Below, piece by piece: positions 24,633 through 33,692 of a stretch of 64,000 nucleotides of DNA. Source of the stretch: Georgenia muralis (GTDB lineage Bacteria; Actinomycetota; Actinomycetes; Actinomycetales; Actinomycetaceae); NCBI RefSeq assembly GCF_003814705.1, contig NZ_RKRA01000001.1, forward strand, positions 3,726,776 through 3,790,775, given 5' to 3'. The notes beneath the pieces are model-generated. The model saw nothing but the letters and a program-made list of their open reading frames with translations. It was not told the DNA's origin and did no database searches. Both the position numbers and the translations under genes were made by a program. Each line of letters starts with the position of its first letter. Position 1 is the first letter of the stretch.

Positions 24633-25199
24633 TCAGCCGGACGGGGCCCGCTCGGCGTCGTGCATCCGCGGGTCGGCGTACTGCAGGACCAGCCACGGGC
24701 TGAAGGCCCACGGTGCGGAGGAGACGGCGAGCGCGAGGTCCGCCCGAGCCACCCAGCGGTACTCAGCCACCTCGCCCGGCGCGGGACGGGGCACGCCGGC
24801 CGCGGTCGCGGTGAACACCGGGCAGACCTCGTTCTCGACGACGCCCGAGGCGTCGACGGCCCGGTAGCGGAAGTCCGGCAGGACGGGCCGGACGTCGGCG
24901 ACCTCGAGGCCGAGCTCGTCACGCCCGCGGCGGTGGACGGCGTCGACGATGTCCTCCCCCGGGCCGGGGTGCCCGCAGAAGGAGTTGGTCCAGACTCCGG
25001 GCCAGGTCCGCTTGGTCAGGGCCCGCCGCGTGACGAGCACGCGGCCGGCGCGATCGACGACGTGGCAGGAGAACGCCAGGTGCAGCGGGGTGTCGGTGGT
25101 GTGGACCGTGGCCTTGTCCGCCGCCCCGACGGGGCGACCCTCGTCGTCCAGCAGCACCACCAGCTCGCCGTCGCCGCTCGCCTCCGGCACGCGGGCCAC
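24633..25199 (-). CDS. idi: Isopentenyl-diphosphate delta-isomerase, type I
   Basis: 188 residues from GTG at 25199 (GAGAGG just upstream). Interconverts IPP and DMAPP. Type I Nudix-like features: HLAFSCHVVD, RALTKRTWPGVWTNSFCGHP with the catalytic Cys, GEDIVDAVHRRGRDELGLE (Nudix-like helix), and ENEVCPVF with the catalytic Glu. Full length for the family. No other isoprenoid genes are adjacent, so it serves the general or carotenoid pathway. Confidence 0.93.
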   Translation of the reverse strand: MARVPEASGDGELVVLLDDEGRPVGAADKATVHTTDTPLHLAFSCHVVDRAGRVLVTRRALTKRTWPGVWTNSFCGHPGPGEDIVDAVHRRGRDELGLEVADVRPVLPDFRYRAVDASGVVENEVCPVFTATAAGVPRPAPGEVAEYRWVARADLALAVSSAPWAFSPWLVLQYADPRMHDAERAPSG

Positions 25200-25309
25200 C
25201 GTCCTCTCGTGCGCCCGCGGGCGGGGCGCTCGTCCCCGCGATCCTACGGCGGCCCCCCGCCCGCCCCGCCACAGGTCCACCATGGGAGGGACGGCGGTCT
25301 GGAGGCCCG

Positions 25310-25746
25310 GTGACCGATGCTGACGGCACGTCCGGCGCGTCCTCGAAGCAGCAACGACGACCTCGCCCTCGTCATGGGGATGAACCGGCTGCGCCGGGGC
25401 CACGTCGACCTCGACGCGGGCGTCGAGCCGGACCTCATCACCGGGACGACCGAGGACCCTGCCGGCGTCGGCCGGACGTGCCGGACGTACACGATGGTCG
25501 GTCGGCGCAGCGCGAGCCAGCTCTCCGGGAGCACGGCGCTGTTGCTGCTCGTCGTCGACGTCCTCGTCGCCGGGGTGTTCGCCGCCCTGGTGGCCGGGTC
25601 GTGGGACCTCGAGCGACCGGTGGGCCTGCTCGGGCTCCTCGGCGGGGCCGCCTACGTCCTGGTCGTCGCCGCGCTCAATGCGTCGCACCTTCGCCCGCGA
25701 CCACCCGGACTTCACCGGCGTGCCGACCTCCGAGCCGTCACCGTGA
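25310..25746 (+). pseudogene. Probable small membrane protein, apparently frameshifted
   Basis: Two frames look coding in turn. From about 25374 the frame gives MGMNRLRRGHVDLDAGVEPD, then two hydrophobic helices (GSTALLLLVVDVLVAGVFAA and VGLLGLLGGAAYVLVVAALN). After about 25677 a different frame gives a natural-looking end (MRRTFARDHPDFTGVPTSEP, stop at 25746), while the first frame runs on as low-complexity Arg/Pro. GGAGG precedes a GTG at 25310 in a third frame. I do not recognise the family. A one-base error or mutation near 25675 would explain the pattern; confidence is low. Confidence 0.35.
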
Positions 25747-25924
25747 GCCGCCGCGGCGAGCCCGCGTGCGGTCCGGGCCCGCGGTCGACGCCGCTGCGCG
25801 GTCGTGAGCCCGGACCGCGCCCACCGCCCCGGACCTTCCGCTCCGGTGCTCCGGCGCCTACCGTGGACATGTCCGGTTCGTCCGTCCCGGCCGGTGACCC
25901 GGCCCCGCAGGGAGGGAGCTCGCG

Positions 25925-26830
25925 ATGACGCGACGCCCGATCGGAGTTCTCACCGCCGCGCTGGTGCTGCTCCTCACCGCCCCGGCCGCTGCCACCCCGT
26001 ACCCCGACCGGCTCGAGCTGCCCGCCGGGTTCCAGCCGGAGGGGATCGCCATCGGGGCCGGTCCGACCGCCTGGCTCGGCTCCCTCGCCGACGGCGACAT
26101 CTACGCCGTCGACCTACGCACCGGCGCGGGCGAGGTGGTCAGCGAGGGCCCGGGCACGCCGTCGGTCGGTCTCGCGGTCGACAGCCGCGGGCACCTCTTC
26201 GTCGCGGGCGGCCCGGCCGGTGACGCACGTGTCGTCGACACCGCCACCGGCGAGGTCCTGGCCACCTTCGCCCTCACCGGTGAGAGCACGACGTTCGTCA
26301 ACGACGTCGTCCTCACCCGGGAGGCCGCCTGGTTCACGGACTCCTTCAGGGCGGTGCTCTACCGGGTGCCGCTCGGACCGGCGGGCGCCCTCCCAGACCC
26401 GGGCGAGGTCACCGAGCTCCCGCTCACCGGTGACTGGGAGCAGCTGGCCGGCTTCAACGCCAACGGCATCGAGACCACGCCGGACGGCAAGGCGCTGCTC
26501 GTGGTGAGCTCCGCCACCGGGGTGCTGCACCGCGTGGACCCGGCCACCGGCGAGACCCGGGCCGTCGACGTCGAGCCGCTGCCCGCGGCCGACGGCCTGC
26601 TGCTCCAGGGCCGCACGCTGTACGCCGTGCAGAACGCGGTCGGGGAGATCGCCGTCGTCGAGCTCGACCCGGCCGGCACACGCGGCACCAGCGTCGACAC
26701 CCTCACCAGCCCCGACCTCGACGTCCCGACCACCGTCGCGGCGTTCGGGTCGGACCTCTACCTGCCCAACGCCCGGTTCGGGACGCCCCCGGCCGGGGCG
26801 GTGTACTGGGTCACCGCCGTCGACCGGTGA
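25925..26830 (+). CDS. Secreted SMP-30/NHL-type beta-propeller protein
   Basis: 301 residues with a Sec signal peptide (MTRRPIGVLTAALVLLLTAP, cleavage after AAA). The mature part shows repeating propeller strands: GFQPEGIAIGAGPTAWLGSL, SVGLAVDSRGHLFVAGG, FNANGIETTPDGKALLVVSS, ADGLLLQGRTLYAVQN. This resembles gluconolactonase/SGL-fold proteins. The Asn/Asp metal-site residues of that fold may be present but enzyme activity is not proven. Ribosome site GGAGGG 6 bp upstream. Confidence 0.8.
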   Translation: MTRRPIGVLTAALVLLLTAPAAATPYPDRLELPAGFQPEGIAIGAGPTAWLGSLADGDIYAVDLRTGAGEVVSEGPGTPSVGLAVDSRGHLFVAGGPAGDARVVDTATGEVLATFALTGESTTFVNDVVLTREAAWFTDSFRAVLYRVPLGPAGALPDPGEVTELPLTGDWEQLAGFNANGIETTPDGKALLVVSSATGVLHRVDPATGETRAVDVEPLPAADGLLLQGRTLYAVQNAVGEIAVVELDPAGTRGTSVDTLTSPDLDVPTTVAAFGSDLYLPNARFGTPPAGAVYWVTAVDR

Positions 26831-26885
26831 GGGCGGCGTCCCGCCGCGCCGCCTCCGCTCTTGGTCGCCTCAGCGCTCGGCCGCC

Positions 26886-27575
26886 TCAGCCCTCGGTCGG
26901 TGCGCCGCCGCGGGCGTCGAGCATCTCGCGCAGCACCGTCAGCTCGGCCTCCTGGGCGGTGACGATCGCGCCCGCGAGGTCGCGCACGACGTCCTGCTCG
27001 GCCAGGTCCACCGCCGCCTCGGCCATCTCCACACCGGCCTCGTGGTGCGGGATCATCAGGCCCAGGAAGATCCGCTCCGCCTCCGCACCGTCGGCCTCGG
27101 CGAGCGCGGTGAGCTCGTCCCGGGTCGCCATGCCCGGCATGAGCCCGTCGGGGGCGGCGCCGTGGTCGCCGTGTCCCGTCATCCACGCCATCGGCTCCGC
27201 CGGGCCCGACTGCGGCAGGCCCCACGTCTCGAGCCACGCGTGCATCTGCCCGGCCTGCTGCTGCTGGGTGAGCACGATGTCGAGCGCGAGCTGGCGCACC
27301 TCAGCGTCCTCGGTCGCCTCACGCACAAGCACCCCCATCTCGACGGCCTGGAGGTGGTGGACCCGCATGTCCCGGGCGAACCCGGCGTCGGCCGACCCCT
27401 CCGCCGGGGTCGCCGCCGACGGTGCGAGCCGGGTGCCGGTGAGCAGCCCGCCCACCGCGCCGAGCGCCACCAGCAGCGCGGCGACGGCGACGAACGTGCC
27501 CTGGCGACGCGCTCCGCCCGCGGCCGGTCCGACCTGCTCGTCCGAGTCGTCGGGCAGCGTCGTGGTGCCTGGCAT
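26886..27575 (-). CDS. DUF305 membrane-anchored protein
   Basis: 229 residues: cytoplasmic N-terminus, one helix at ~30-50 (GTFVAVAALLVALGAVGGLL), then a DUF305 four-helix, ferritin-like domain with the conserved DMRVHHLQAVEMG and MIPHHEAGVEMAE motifs; these His/Met residues are likely metal ligands. A Met/His/Gly-rich segment (MAWMTGHGDHGAAPDGLMPG) separates them. The start shares one base with the DUF3105 stop. DUF305/DUF3105 pairs recur in actinobacteria and are often linked with copper handling; that role is inference. Confidence 0.88.
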   Translation of the reverse strand: MPGTTTLPDDSDEQVGPAAGGARRQGTFVAVAALLVALGAVGGLLTGTRLAPSAATPAEGSADAGFARDMRVHHLQAVEMGVLVREATEDAEVRQLALDIVLTQQQQAGQMHAWLETWGLPQSGPAEPMAWMTGHGDHGAAPDGLMPGMATRDELTALAEADGAEAERIFLGLMIPHHEAGVEMAEAAVDLAEQDVVRDLAGAIVTAQEAELTVLREMLDARGGAPTEG

Positions 27576-28219
27576 CAGGCGGGCGTCCCGACGCCGCCGA
27601 AGCAGGCGGCGCCGGGCTCGGGCGTCTGCGCGCCCTGGAGGTACCGCTCGAGGAAGACCTCGAGCCGCTCGTCGCCCGCGTCCTCGACCTGGAGCTGGAT
27701 ACCCCACGCGCTGGCCACCACCGGGGCGGGCATGTCCGCCTCACCCGGGCTGAGGAGGCCGTACGCCTCTCCCTCGACGAGGTCGGTGAGAACCTCGACC
27801 TGCTCGGCCGGGAGGTCGGGGTCGTAGGTGATCCACGCGGCGCCGTGCTCGAGGGAGTGCACCGCGTTCTCGTTCGGGACGGGCTCGGTGTAGACCCCGC
27901 AGTTGAGCCACGCAGGGTTGTGGTCACCGCCGACGGGCGGCAGCGGCTCGTACGCCACGGCCGTCTCGACGTGGTTCGAGGTGAGCTCGGTGAACTCCTC
28001 GACGCCGTCGATCGGCGCGTTCGCCGCGGCCTCGACGGCGGCGCGCTCCCGCGAGGCGTTGACGAGCGGGACGGCGACCGCCGCGACGAGGGCGAGGCTC
28101 AGCCCCGCGGCACCACCGACGATGACGTTGCGCTGGCGCCGGTCCCTGCGCTGCTGCTCCGCCCGCATGGCGGCCACCTGGGCCGCGCGGTCCTTGGCGT
28201 CCACCTTGCGGCTGCTCAC
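27575..28219 (-). CDS. DUF3105 membrane-anchored protein
   Basis: 214 residues; basic N-terminal coil (AAMRAEQQRRDRRQRN), one membrane helix (~32-53), then the extracytoplasmic DUF3105 domain with PPVGGDHNPAWLNCGVYTEP, NAVHSLEHGAAWITYDPDL and two cysteines that could pair or bind metal. First gene of a two-gene unit with DUF305. Biochemical role unknown. Confidence 0.87.
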   Translation of the reverse strand: MSSRKVDAKDRAAQVAAMRAEQQRRDRRQRNVIVGGAAGLSLALVAAVAVPLVNASRERAAVEAAANAPIDGVEEFTELTSNHVETAVAYEPLPPVGGDHNPAWLNCGVYTEPVPNENAVHSLEHGAAWITYDPDLPAEQVEVLTDLVEGEAYGLLSPGEADMPAPVVASAWGIQLQVEDAGDERLEVFLERYLQGAQTPEPGAACFGGVGTPA

Positions 28220-28521
28220 GTGGGGTCCCCCAGAAGTTGTGCTTTCACCTCGATGCTAACCCGGGCGTCGGCCACGGGCCAAGAACGTCCGAGCGCGCGG
28301 GGGCGAGAAGGCCGACCGCGACGGGCGCGCTGATGACCCCGGAGCGTGCGGCGCGGCGAACTGCGACGGCCGCCTCGTCGGGGAGGTCGACCGTCGCGCC
28401 GGGCGCCAACGGTCCGTTCAGGGGTACTACGGTGCCGCGCGCTCCCTGGTGAAGGTCCAGGTGGCGCCACGTCCTCGTGGGCGCCGCGCCACACGTTAGG
28501 CAATCCTCGGTCGGGGCTGGC

Positions 28522-28536
28522 GGGACCTAGGTCCTC
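28522..28536 (+). promoter_or_regulatory. DosR-like box upstream of universal stress protein gene
   Basis: GGGACCTAGGTCCTC contains the perfect palindrome GGACCTAGGTCC (28523-28534). It lies 111 bp before the usp start. Same core as the boxes at 5242 and 53705. The remainder of 28220-28646 has no gene; it holds divergent promoters for the DUF3105 unit and usp. Confidence 0.6.
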
Positions 28537-28646
28537 CCGCGGTGGAGACCGGGACCTCCGGGCCTGTCCGACCCCGTTGCGGGTGGCAGGCTGAGAGGGA
28601 CCGTCGAGGTCCCGGCACCGGCGCCGGGCGGGCAGGAGGACATCCC

Positions 28647-29537
28647 ATGAGCACTCAGAACGTCCCGCCGGGTGCGGTGGTCGTCGGTGTCGACGGCACC
28701 GGGAAGGACCGTCGTGCCCTCGCCTGGGGTGCCGTCGAGGCCGCGCGCCGCCGGACCGGTCTGCACGTGCTCTACGCCTACCCGTGGACCGTCTTCGCCA
28801 GCGAGTACGGGATCGCCCCGAGCGCGGAGATCCTCCGTGACGCCTCGTCCGTCACGGACGCCGCCGTCGACGAGGCGCTGGAGTCCGTCCCGGGCCTCGA
28901 CGTCACCACCCAGGTGGTCGTCGCCGACGCCGCCGTCAGCCTGGTGACGGCGTCCGAGCAGGCCTCGGTCGTCGTCCTGGGGGCGCGCGGGCGCGGGGCG
29001 GTCGCCGGCGCGCTGCTGGGCTCGGTCTCGCAGTCGGTGGCCGCCCACGCGCACGGGCCGGTGGTGGTCATCCGGGAGCACGGGGGCGCACCCGACGGCC
29101 CGGTGGTCGCCGGGGTGGAGCCTGCCCAGGGAGCGGCCGCCGTCCTGGAGTTCGCGTTCGACCAGGCGCGTGCCCACGGCGTGGGTCTGCGGGCCGTCCA
29201 CGCCCACTCCCTCGCGTCGCTGCGCACCGACTTCTTCGGGGCGCGAACCGAGGAGTTCCTGGCCCTGGCCGCCGAGCAGGTGGTGGTCACGGAGCGGTCC
29301 GCCATCGACGCGCTCGTCGCGGCCGAGGCCGGTCGGGGCGTGGCGGTCGAGGTGGTCGACGTCGAGGGCCACCCGGTCGACGTCCTCGCGGAGGAGGCCG
29401 TCGCAGCCAGCCTCGTCGTCGTCGGCAGCCGTAGCCGCAGCGGCCTCGCCGCGCTGCGCCTGGGCTCGGTCAGCCGGGGGGTGCTGTGCCGTGCCCCCGT
29501 CGTGGCCGTCGTCCGGGTGCCGGTCACCGGGGGGTAG
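28647..29537 (+). CDS. Universal stress protein, tandem UspA domains
   Basis: 296 residues, ATG with AGGAGGA 6 bp upstream; an earlier ATG in frame lacks a ribosome site. Two UspA domains (about 10-145 and 155-292). Each has an ATP-binding signature: GARGRGAVAGALLGSVSQSV in the first and GSRSRSGLAALRLGSVSRGV in the second (G-2X-G-9X-G-S/T). Tandem UspA proteins are classic members of the mycobacterial DosR hypoxia regulon, which agrees with the box upstream. Role: nucleotide-binding stress protein of uncertain mechanism. Confidence 0.92.
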   Translation: MSTQNVPPGAVVVGVDGTGKDRRALAWGAVEAARRRTGLHVLYAYPWTVFASEYGIAPSAEILRDASSVTDAAVDEALESVPGLDVTTQVVVADAAVSLVTASEQASVVVLGARGRGAVAGALLGSVSQSVAAHAHGPVVVIREHGGAPDGPVVAGVEPAQGAAAVLEFAFDQARAHGVGLRAVHAHSLASLRTDFFGARTEEFLALAAEQVVVTERSAIDALVAAEAGRGVAVEVVDVEGHPVDVLAEEAVAASLVVVGSRSRSGLAALRLGSVSRGVLCRAPVVAVVRVPVTGG

Positions 29538-29661
29538 CGCACCACCCGCTCCGGACCCTTCCTCCACAGCCGGGGTCCGCACCGTGCGCCGGGTGCTGCG
29601 GTGCACGGCGGGCACGCGCGTGGGTGGGGAGCGCTTTGCTTCCCTCAAGGAGGCGAACCCC

Positions 29662-30732
29662 ATGACCAACGAGTCGCTGCAGTCGCTGAACGTCAACACC
29701 CTCATCGGCAACACCCGCCACCGGGGAACGGCCTGGCACTACCGCGCCGATCTCCAGGGCGAGGAGCCCAACCACTATCCCGGTCCCATCCCTGTCGAGG
29801 ACGTCGCCCGACGGCTCTTCGGGTGGGACGCCCTGACGCGCCGGATCGCCGTCGAGGTGCCGGCCGACGTGCGGTCGATGACCCACGTCAGCTCCACCGG
29901 TGCCCCCATGCGCTGGGTGGACGTGCCCGGCCGCAAGGCGGTGGTGCGCTCGGACCGTGACGACGGCGCCGTCCTGGGCGTCTTCACCGACGCCTACGTC
30001 CCCCACCAGTACGCCCAGTACCTGCTGCGGACGCTGTCGGACATCCTCGACGACTCCCTCTCCATCAGCTCCGCCGGACTGCTCAAGGACGGCGCGGTCG
30101 CCTGGGTGGAGGTCTCCGTCCCGGAGTCGATCGTCACGCCCGAGGGTGTGGAGTTCCGGCCGAACCTCCTCGCGACGACGACGCTCGACGGCTCACTGGC
30201 CACGACGTACAAGCGCACGGTCACCGACGTCGTGTGCGACAACACCCGCAACGCCGCCCTGCGCGAACGGGGCGAGCACGTCAAGATCCGCCACTCCCGC
30301 AACTCCCTGCTGCGGCTGGACGCCGCCCGGCAGGCCCTGGCGATGGTCCACACCACCGCGGAGGGGTTCGCCGCCGAGGTCGCGAGGCTGTGCCGGATCG
30401 AGGTCGACCACCGCACCTGGAGCCGGTTCCTCGACTCCTGGGTGCCCCGGACCGCTGCGGACGGTGCCAGGCTCGCTCCGCAGGCGGCCCGGATGGCCGA
30501 GCGCAAGCGGGAGGCCCTGGCCGGGCTGTACGCGCACGACCAGCGCGCGGCGCCGTGGGCGGGGACGGCCCACGCGGTGCTGCAGGCGGTCAACACCTAC
30601 GAGCACCACCTGAGCCCGATGCGCGGGACCTCACGCCCGCAGCGCAACATGCTCCGGACCGTCAGCGGACGGTACGACAGCCTCGACCGTGCGGCGTGGC
30701 AGACCCTGGAGAAGGTCCTGGCCACGGTCTGA
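29662..30732 (+). CDS. DUF932 (phage/plasmid-like, TIGR03299) protein
   Basis: 356 residues, ATG with AAGGAGG. The family has the central motif TTYKRTVTDVVCDNTRNAAL and the C-terminal YEHHLSPMRGTSRPQRNMLR. DUF932 proteins are usually encoded on phages and plasmids, sometimes near anti-restriction genes, but there are no other mobile genes next to this one. It follows usp by 124 bp with a possible hairpin between, so cotranscription with usp is possible. Function unknown. Confidence 0.82.
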   Translation: MTNESLQSLNVNTLIGNTRHRGTAWHYRADLQGEEPNHYPGPIPVEDVARRLFGWDALTRRIAVEVPADVRSMTHVSSTGAPMRWVDVPGRKAVVRSDRDDGAVLGVFTDAYVPHQYAQYLLRTLSDILDDSLSISSAGLLKDGAVAWVEVSVPESIVTPEGVEFRPNLLATTTLDGSLATTYKRTVTDVVCDNTRNAALRERGEHVKIRHSRNSLLRLDAARQALAMVHTTAEGFAAEVARLCRIEVDHRTWSRFLDSWVPRTAADGARLAPQAARMAERKREALAGLYAHDQRAAPWAGTAHAVLQAVNTYEHHLSPMRGTSRPQRNMLRTVSGRYDSLDRAAWQTLEKVLATV

Positions 30733-30770
30733 GCGCCCGGGCCGCGTCACATGGCCCGAGCCAGGCTGCG

Positions 30771-30870
30771 TCATATGGCCCGCGCCAAGCTGCGACGCAG
30801 CGCCCAGGACCCGATCAGCAGCAGGACCACGGCCATGGCGGCCAGCACCCCGAGCTCGGGGGCGACGTCG
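30771..30870 (-). pseudogene. Possible remnant of an ABC-2 type permease C-terminus
   Basis: The last ~33 codons of a minus-strand frame end ELGVLAAMAVVLLLIGSWAL then RRSLARAI, a single helix with basic end as in daunorubicin-type ABC-2 permeases. Codons upstream look non-coding. The rest of 30733-31129 shows no gene; it has a direct repeat GCGTCA(C/T)ATGGCCCG at 30746 and 30769 and an imperfect DosR-like half site at 31106. Confidence 0.3.
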
Positions 30871-31129
30871 GACCTGCGTCGTGCCGCTGGATCTCGGCAA
30901 AGGCGTCGTGGCCCCAGGGGTGCGGGGTGATGTGGGCGGCTGCAGCTCAGACCATCGGGCAGCCGGCGCACCAGGGCTCGTGACCCGGGCGCGCCCGACC
31001 CGCGCGATCGTCGCACACCGACGTTCGCGTCAGCGCGCCTGGCGACCGGCAAGGTCCGACCGTCGGCGACACACCTACCGTAGAGATACCCCCGGGCGTA
31101 TCAACGAGACCTACGTCCCGCCCGGATCC

Positions 31130-32119
31130 CTAGAGGCTTCGCGGACGGTAGGCGGCGACGAGCGCGTCGAGGAGCCGGTCGGTGTCCTCGTCGACCGCAC
31201 GCCGGGCGGGGTCGGCGTCGTACCAGTCGACGATCTCGCGCGCGCCCCGGGCGAAGGGCACCTTCGCGGAGAAGTCGGGGACGAGCCGGCGCACCTTGGC
31301 GTTGTCGAAGATGACCGAGTGGGCCTTGTCGCCGAGCAGGGACGCGCCGAGCTCGGGGTCGGCCGCCGCGATCGCCTCCGACGCGACGTGCACCAGGCGC
31401 GGCTCCACGCCGGCCGCCTCGGCCATGAGCGTGTAGATCTGGTTCCAGGTGAGCACCTCGTGGGAGGTGATGTGGAAGGCCTCGCCGATCGCGGACGTCG
31501 CCCCGAGCAGTCCGGTGAAGCCTGCGGCGAAGTCGCTGTTGTGCGTGAGGACCCACAGCGACGTGCCGTCCCCGGGGACGACGACCTCGGCGCCGCGCCG
31601 CATGCGCTCGACCGTCGTCCAGCCGCCGGGCAGGGGCACCATCGTCGCGTCGTAGGTGTGCGAGGGCCGCACGATCGTCGCCGGGAAGCCGTCCTCGCGG
31701 TACTCGCCGACGAGCACGTCCTCCGCGGCGATCTTGTTGCGGGAGTAGCCCCAGAAGGGGTTGCGCAGCGGGGTCGACTCGGTGATGGGCAGCCGGGCCG
31801 GCGGCGTCTGGTAGGCCGAGGCCGAGCTGATGAAGACGTACTGCCCGGTCCGTCCGGCGAAGGTCTCCACCGCTGCGCGCACGTGCGCCGGCGTGAAGGC
31901 GAGGAAGTCGGCGACGACGTCGAAGGTCTCCTCGGCCAGCGCGTCGCGCACCGCGGGAAGGTCGCGCACGTCGGCCCGCAGCTCACGCACCCCCGCAGGC
32001 AGGGGGCGGGTCGTGGACCGGCCACGGTTGAGCACGGTGACGTCGAACCCGTCGTCCGCCGCCCGGCGCACGCACGCCGAGCTGATGACGCCGGACCCGC
32101 CGATGAACAGGGCCTTCAT
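31130..32119 (-). CDS. NAD-dependent epimerase/dehydratase (extended SDR)
   Basis: 329 residues, ATG at 32119 with GAGGAGGAACC before it. Rossmann motif MKALFIGGSGVISSACVRRA at the N-terminus (GGxGxxxSA), YSRNK active-site Tyr/Lys at about 165, SSASAY Ser. Resembles the RNA-binding-protein CSP41-like/epimerase group. Substrate (probably a nucleotide sugar or reductone) is not evident. Start further upstream (32269) would lose the ribosome site. Confidence 0.88.
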   Translation of the reverse strand: MKALFIGGSGVISSACVRRAADDGFDVTVLNRGRSTTRPLPAGVRELRADVRDLPAVRDALAEETFDVVADFLAFTPAHVRAAVETFAGRTGQYVFISSASAYQTPPARLPITESTPLRNPFWGYSRNKIAAEDVLVGEYREDGFPATIVRPSHTYDATMVPLPGGWTTVERMRRGAEVVVPGDGTSLWVLTHNSDFAAGFTGLLGATSAIGEAFHITSHEVLTWNQIYTLMAEAAGVEPRLVHVASEAIAAADPELGASLLGDKAHSVIFDNAKVRRLVPDFSAKVPFARGAREIVDWYDADPARRAVDEDTDRLLDALVAAYRPRSL

Positions 32120-32205
32120 GGTTCCTCCTCGTCGCGGTCGGGATCTCGGCCGCTCACCCATGCTGCCAGCAAGGCCGCGCGGGCGCCGACCGCTGCCGGC
32201 AGAGG

Positions 32206-33147
32206 TCAGCGCGCGCCCACCGACGACAGGGCCTCGACGACCCGGGTCATCGGGGAGCCGAGGTTCCACCGCTCCGCCAGCGCCAGGACCGCCTCGGGGT
32301 CGGCGGGGGTGGCGGGCAGCGCGTCGTCGACCTGCCCGACCGGGGCGTCGCGCGCCACCCGGACCACGAGGGGCGCGACGTCGAGGTAGTCCCGGGCCGC
32401 GCGGAGCCGCGCCCGCTGGGTGGCCGAGACCGTCCCGTCCTCGGCGTCGACGGCAGCGCGGAGGCCCGCGAGGCTGCCGTGCCGCGCGAGGAGCCCGGCC
32501 GCCGTCTTCTCCCCCACGCCGGCGACCCCGGGCAGCCCGTCACTGGGGTCGCCGCGCAGGATCGCCATGTCGGCGTAGGCCTCGCCCGTCGCGACGCCGT
32601 AGCGCTCGCGCAGCCGCGCCTGGTCCACGTGCTCGAGGTTCCGCAGCCCGCGGGCGGTGTACAGCACGACCACCCCGGCGTCGTCGTCGACCAGCTGGAA
32701 GAGGTCGCGGTCCCCGGTGACGATCTCCACGCCCCCGCGCGCCCGGGACGTGACCGCCCGGTCGGTGAGGGTCCCGATGACGTCGTCGGCCTCGTAGCCG
32801 GGGGCACCCACCCGCGCGACCCCCAGGGCCGCGAGCGCCTCGACGATGACGGGCACCTGCGCGGTCAGGGCCGGCGGCACCTCCTCGCCGCCGTCGGCGG
32901 CGAGCCGGTACTCCTTGTAGGACGGGATCACCGCGACGCGGAAGGCCGGGCGCCAGTCGTCGTCCCAGCACGCGACGAGGCGCGACGGCCGACGGTCGGT
33001 CACCAGGCGCGCGATGGTGTCGAGGAACCCGCGGACCGCGTTGACGGGGGTGCCGTCCGGGGCGGTGACGGAGTCCGGGACCCCGTAGAACGCCCGGAAG
33101 TACAGCGAGGCACTGTCGAGAAGCAGCAGCGGGCCGGTCGAGGTCAT
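32206..33147 (-). CDS. 5'-3' exonuclease (FEN/PIN domain, Pol I N-domain type)
   Basis: 313 residues. Stand-alone version of the DNA polymerase I 5'-nuclease domain: LLLDSASLYFRAFYG, GYEADDVIGTL, VTGDRDLFQLV (acidic metal site), and the helix-hairpin-helix GVAGVGEKTAAGLLARHGSL. Such ExoIX/Xni-like proteins act on flap or gapped DNA during repair and replication. Alone on its strand between unrelated genes. ATG at 33147 chosen as the frame further upstream is Gly/Arg-rich and unlike coding sequence. Confidence 0.9.
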   Translation of the reverse strand: MTSTGPLLLLDSASLYFRAFYGVPDSVTAPDGTPVNAVRGFLDTIARLVTDRRPSRLVACWDDDWRPAFRVAVIPSYKEYRLAADGGEEVPPALTAQVPVIVEALAALGVARVGAPGYEADDVIGTLTDRAVTSRARGGVEIVTGDRDLFQLVDDDAGVVVLYTARGLRNLEHVDQARLRERYGVATGEAYADMAILRGDPSDGLPGVAGVGEKTAAGLLARHGSLAGLRAAVDAEDGTVSATQRARLRAARDYLDVAPLVVRVARDAPVGQVDDALPATPADPEAVLALAERWNLGSPMTRVVEALSSVGAR

Positions 33148-33221
33148 GGGTCCAGCATGCCCTGCGGGCGCCGCCCGAGGGCGCGCCCGGTCCTCAGGGG
33201 CCCACCGAGGGTGCGCGGGCC

Positions 33222-33440
33222 TCAGGCGCCGGCCGCGGCCGCCGTCGGGGTGGCGGTCGACACCGCCGAGCCTCGCCGGCGCCGCGAACGACCCAGGACC
33301 AGCGGCGACCACCACGGACCGCGCGCCTCGCGCGCCACCCGGCGGGCCTCCTCGCGTCGCCAGGCACCCTCGTCGTAGCTCCACTGGTTCCGCAGCCGCT
33401 CCTGCGTGAGCACCATCTCCACGATCTGTCCGCTCTCCAC
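33222..33440 (-). CDS. 72-residue Arg-rich small protein
   Basis: GTG at 33440 with GGAGGAGAAC at ideal spacing. N-half: VESGQIVEMVLTQERLRNQW, then SYDEGAWRREEARRVAREAR, an amphipathic helix; a Trp/Pro segment and Arg-rich run (GRSRRRRGSAV) follow. No recognised family. The strong ribosome site and codon use support a real gene, length does not allow more. Confidence 0.55.
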   Translation of the reverse strand: MESGQIVEMVLTQERLRNQWSYDEGAWRREEARRVAREARGPWWSPLVLGRSRRRRGSAVSTATPTAAAAGA

Positions 33441-33692
33441 GTTCTCCTCCTCGTCGGGGTCCTGCCGACCCGGTCGGGCCGGCGTGGCGTCCTGCGCCGG
33501 ACACGACGATCCCGGCCGGCGCCCGGCCCGCGCATCGGGGGCGCATGCCCATCTACCGGGGACCGGGTGCCTACGGCAGCGCCGCCCCACCGAGATGGGC
33601 ACCCCCGTCCGGCGAGATGGGCAGCGGCTACCGATGTGGCGCCCGGCGGCGGGTGTCCGGCCAGCTTCCAACCGACACCCAGGAGGACTTCC

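Noticed and set aside
31106-31119. GAGACCTACGTCCC as a fourth DosR-like box
   Set aside because: Only one half matches, and it lies at the 3' end of the epimerase gene with no start codon next to it on either strand.
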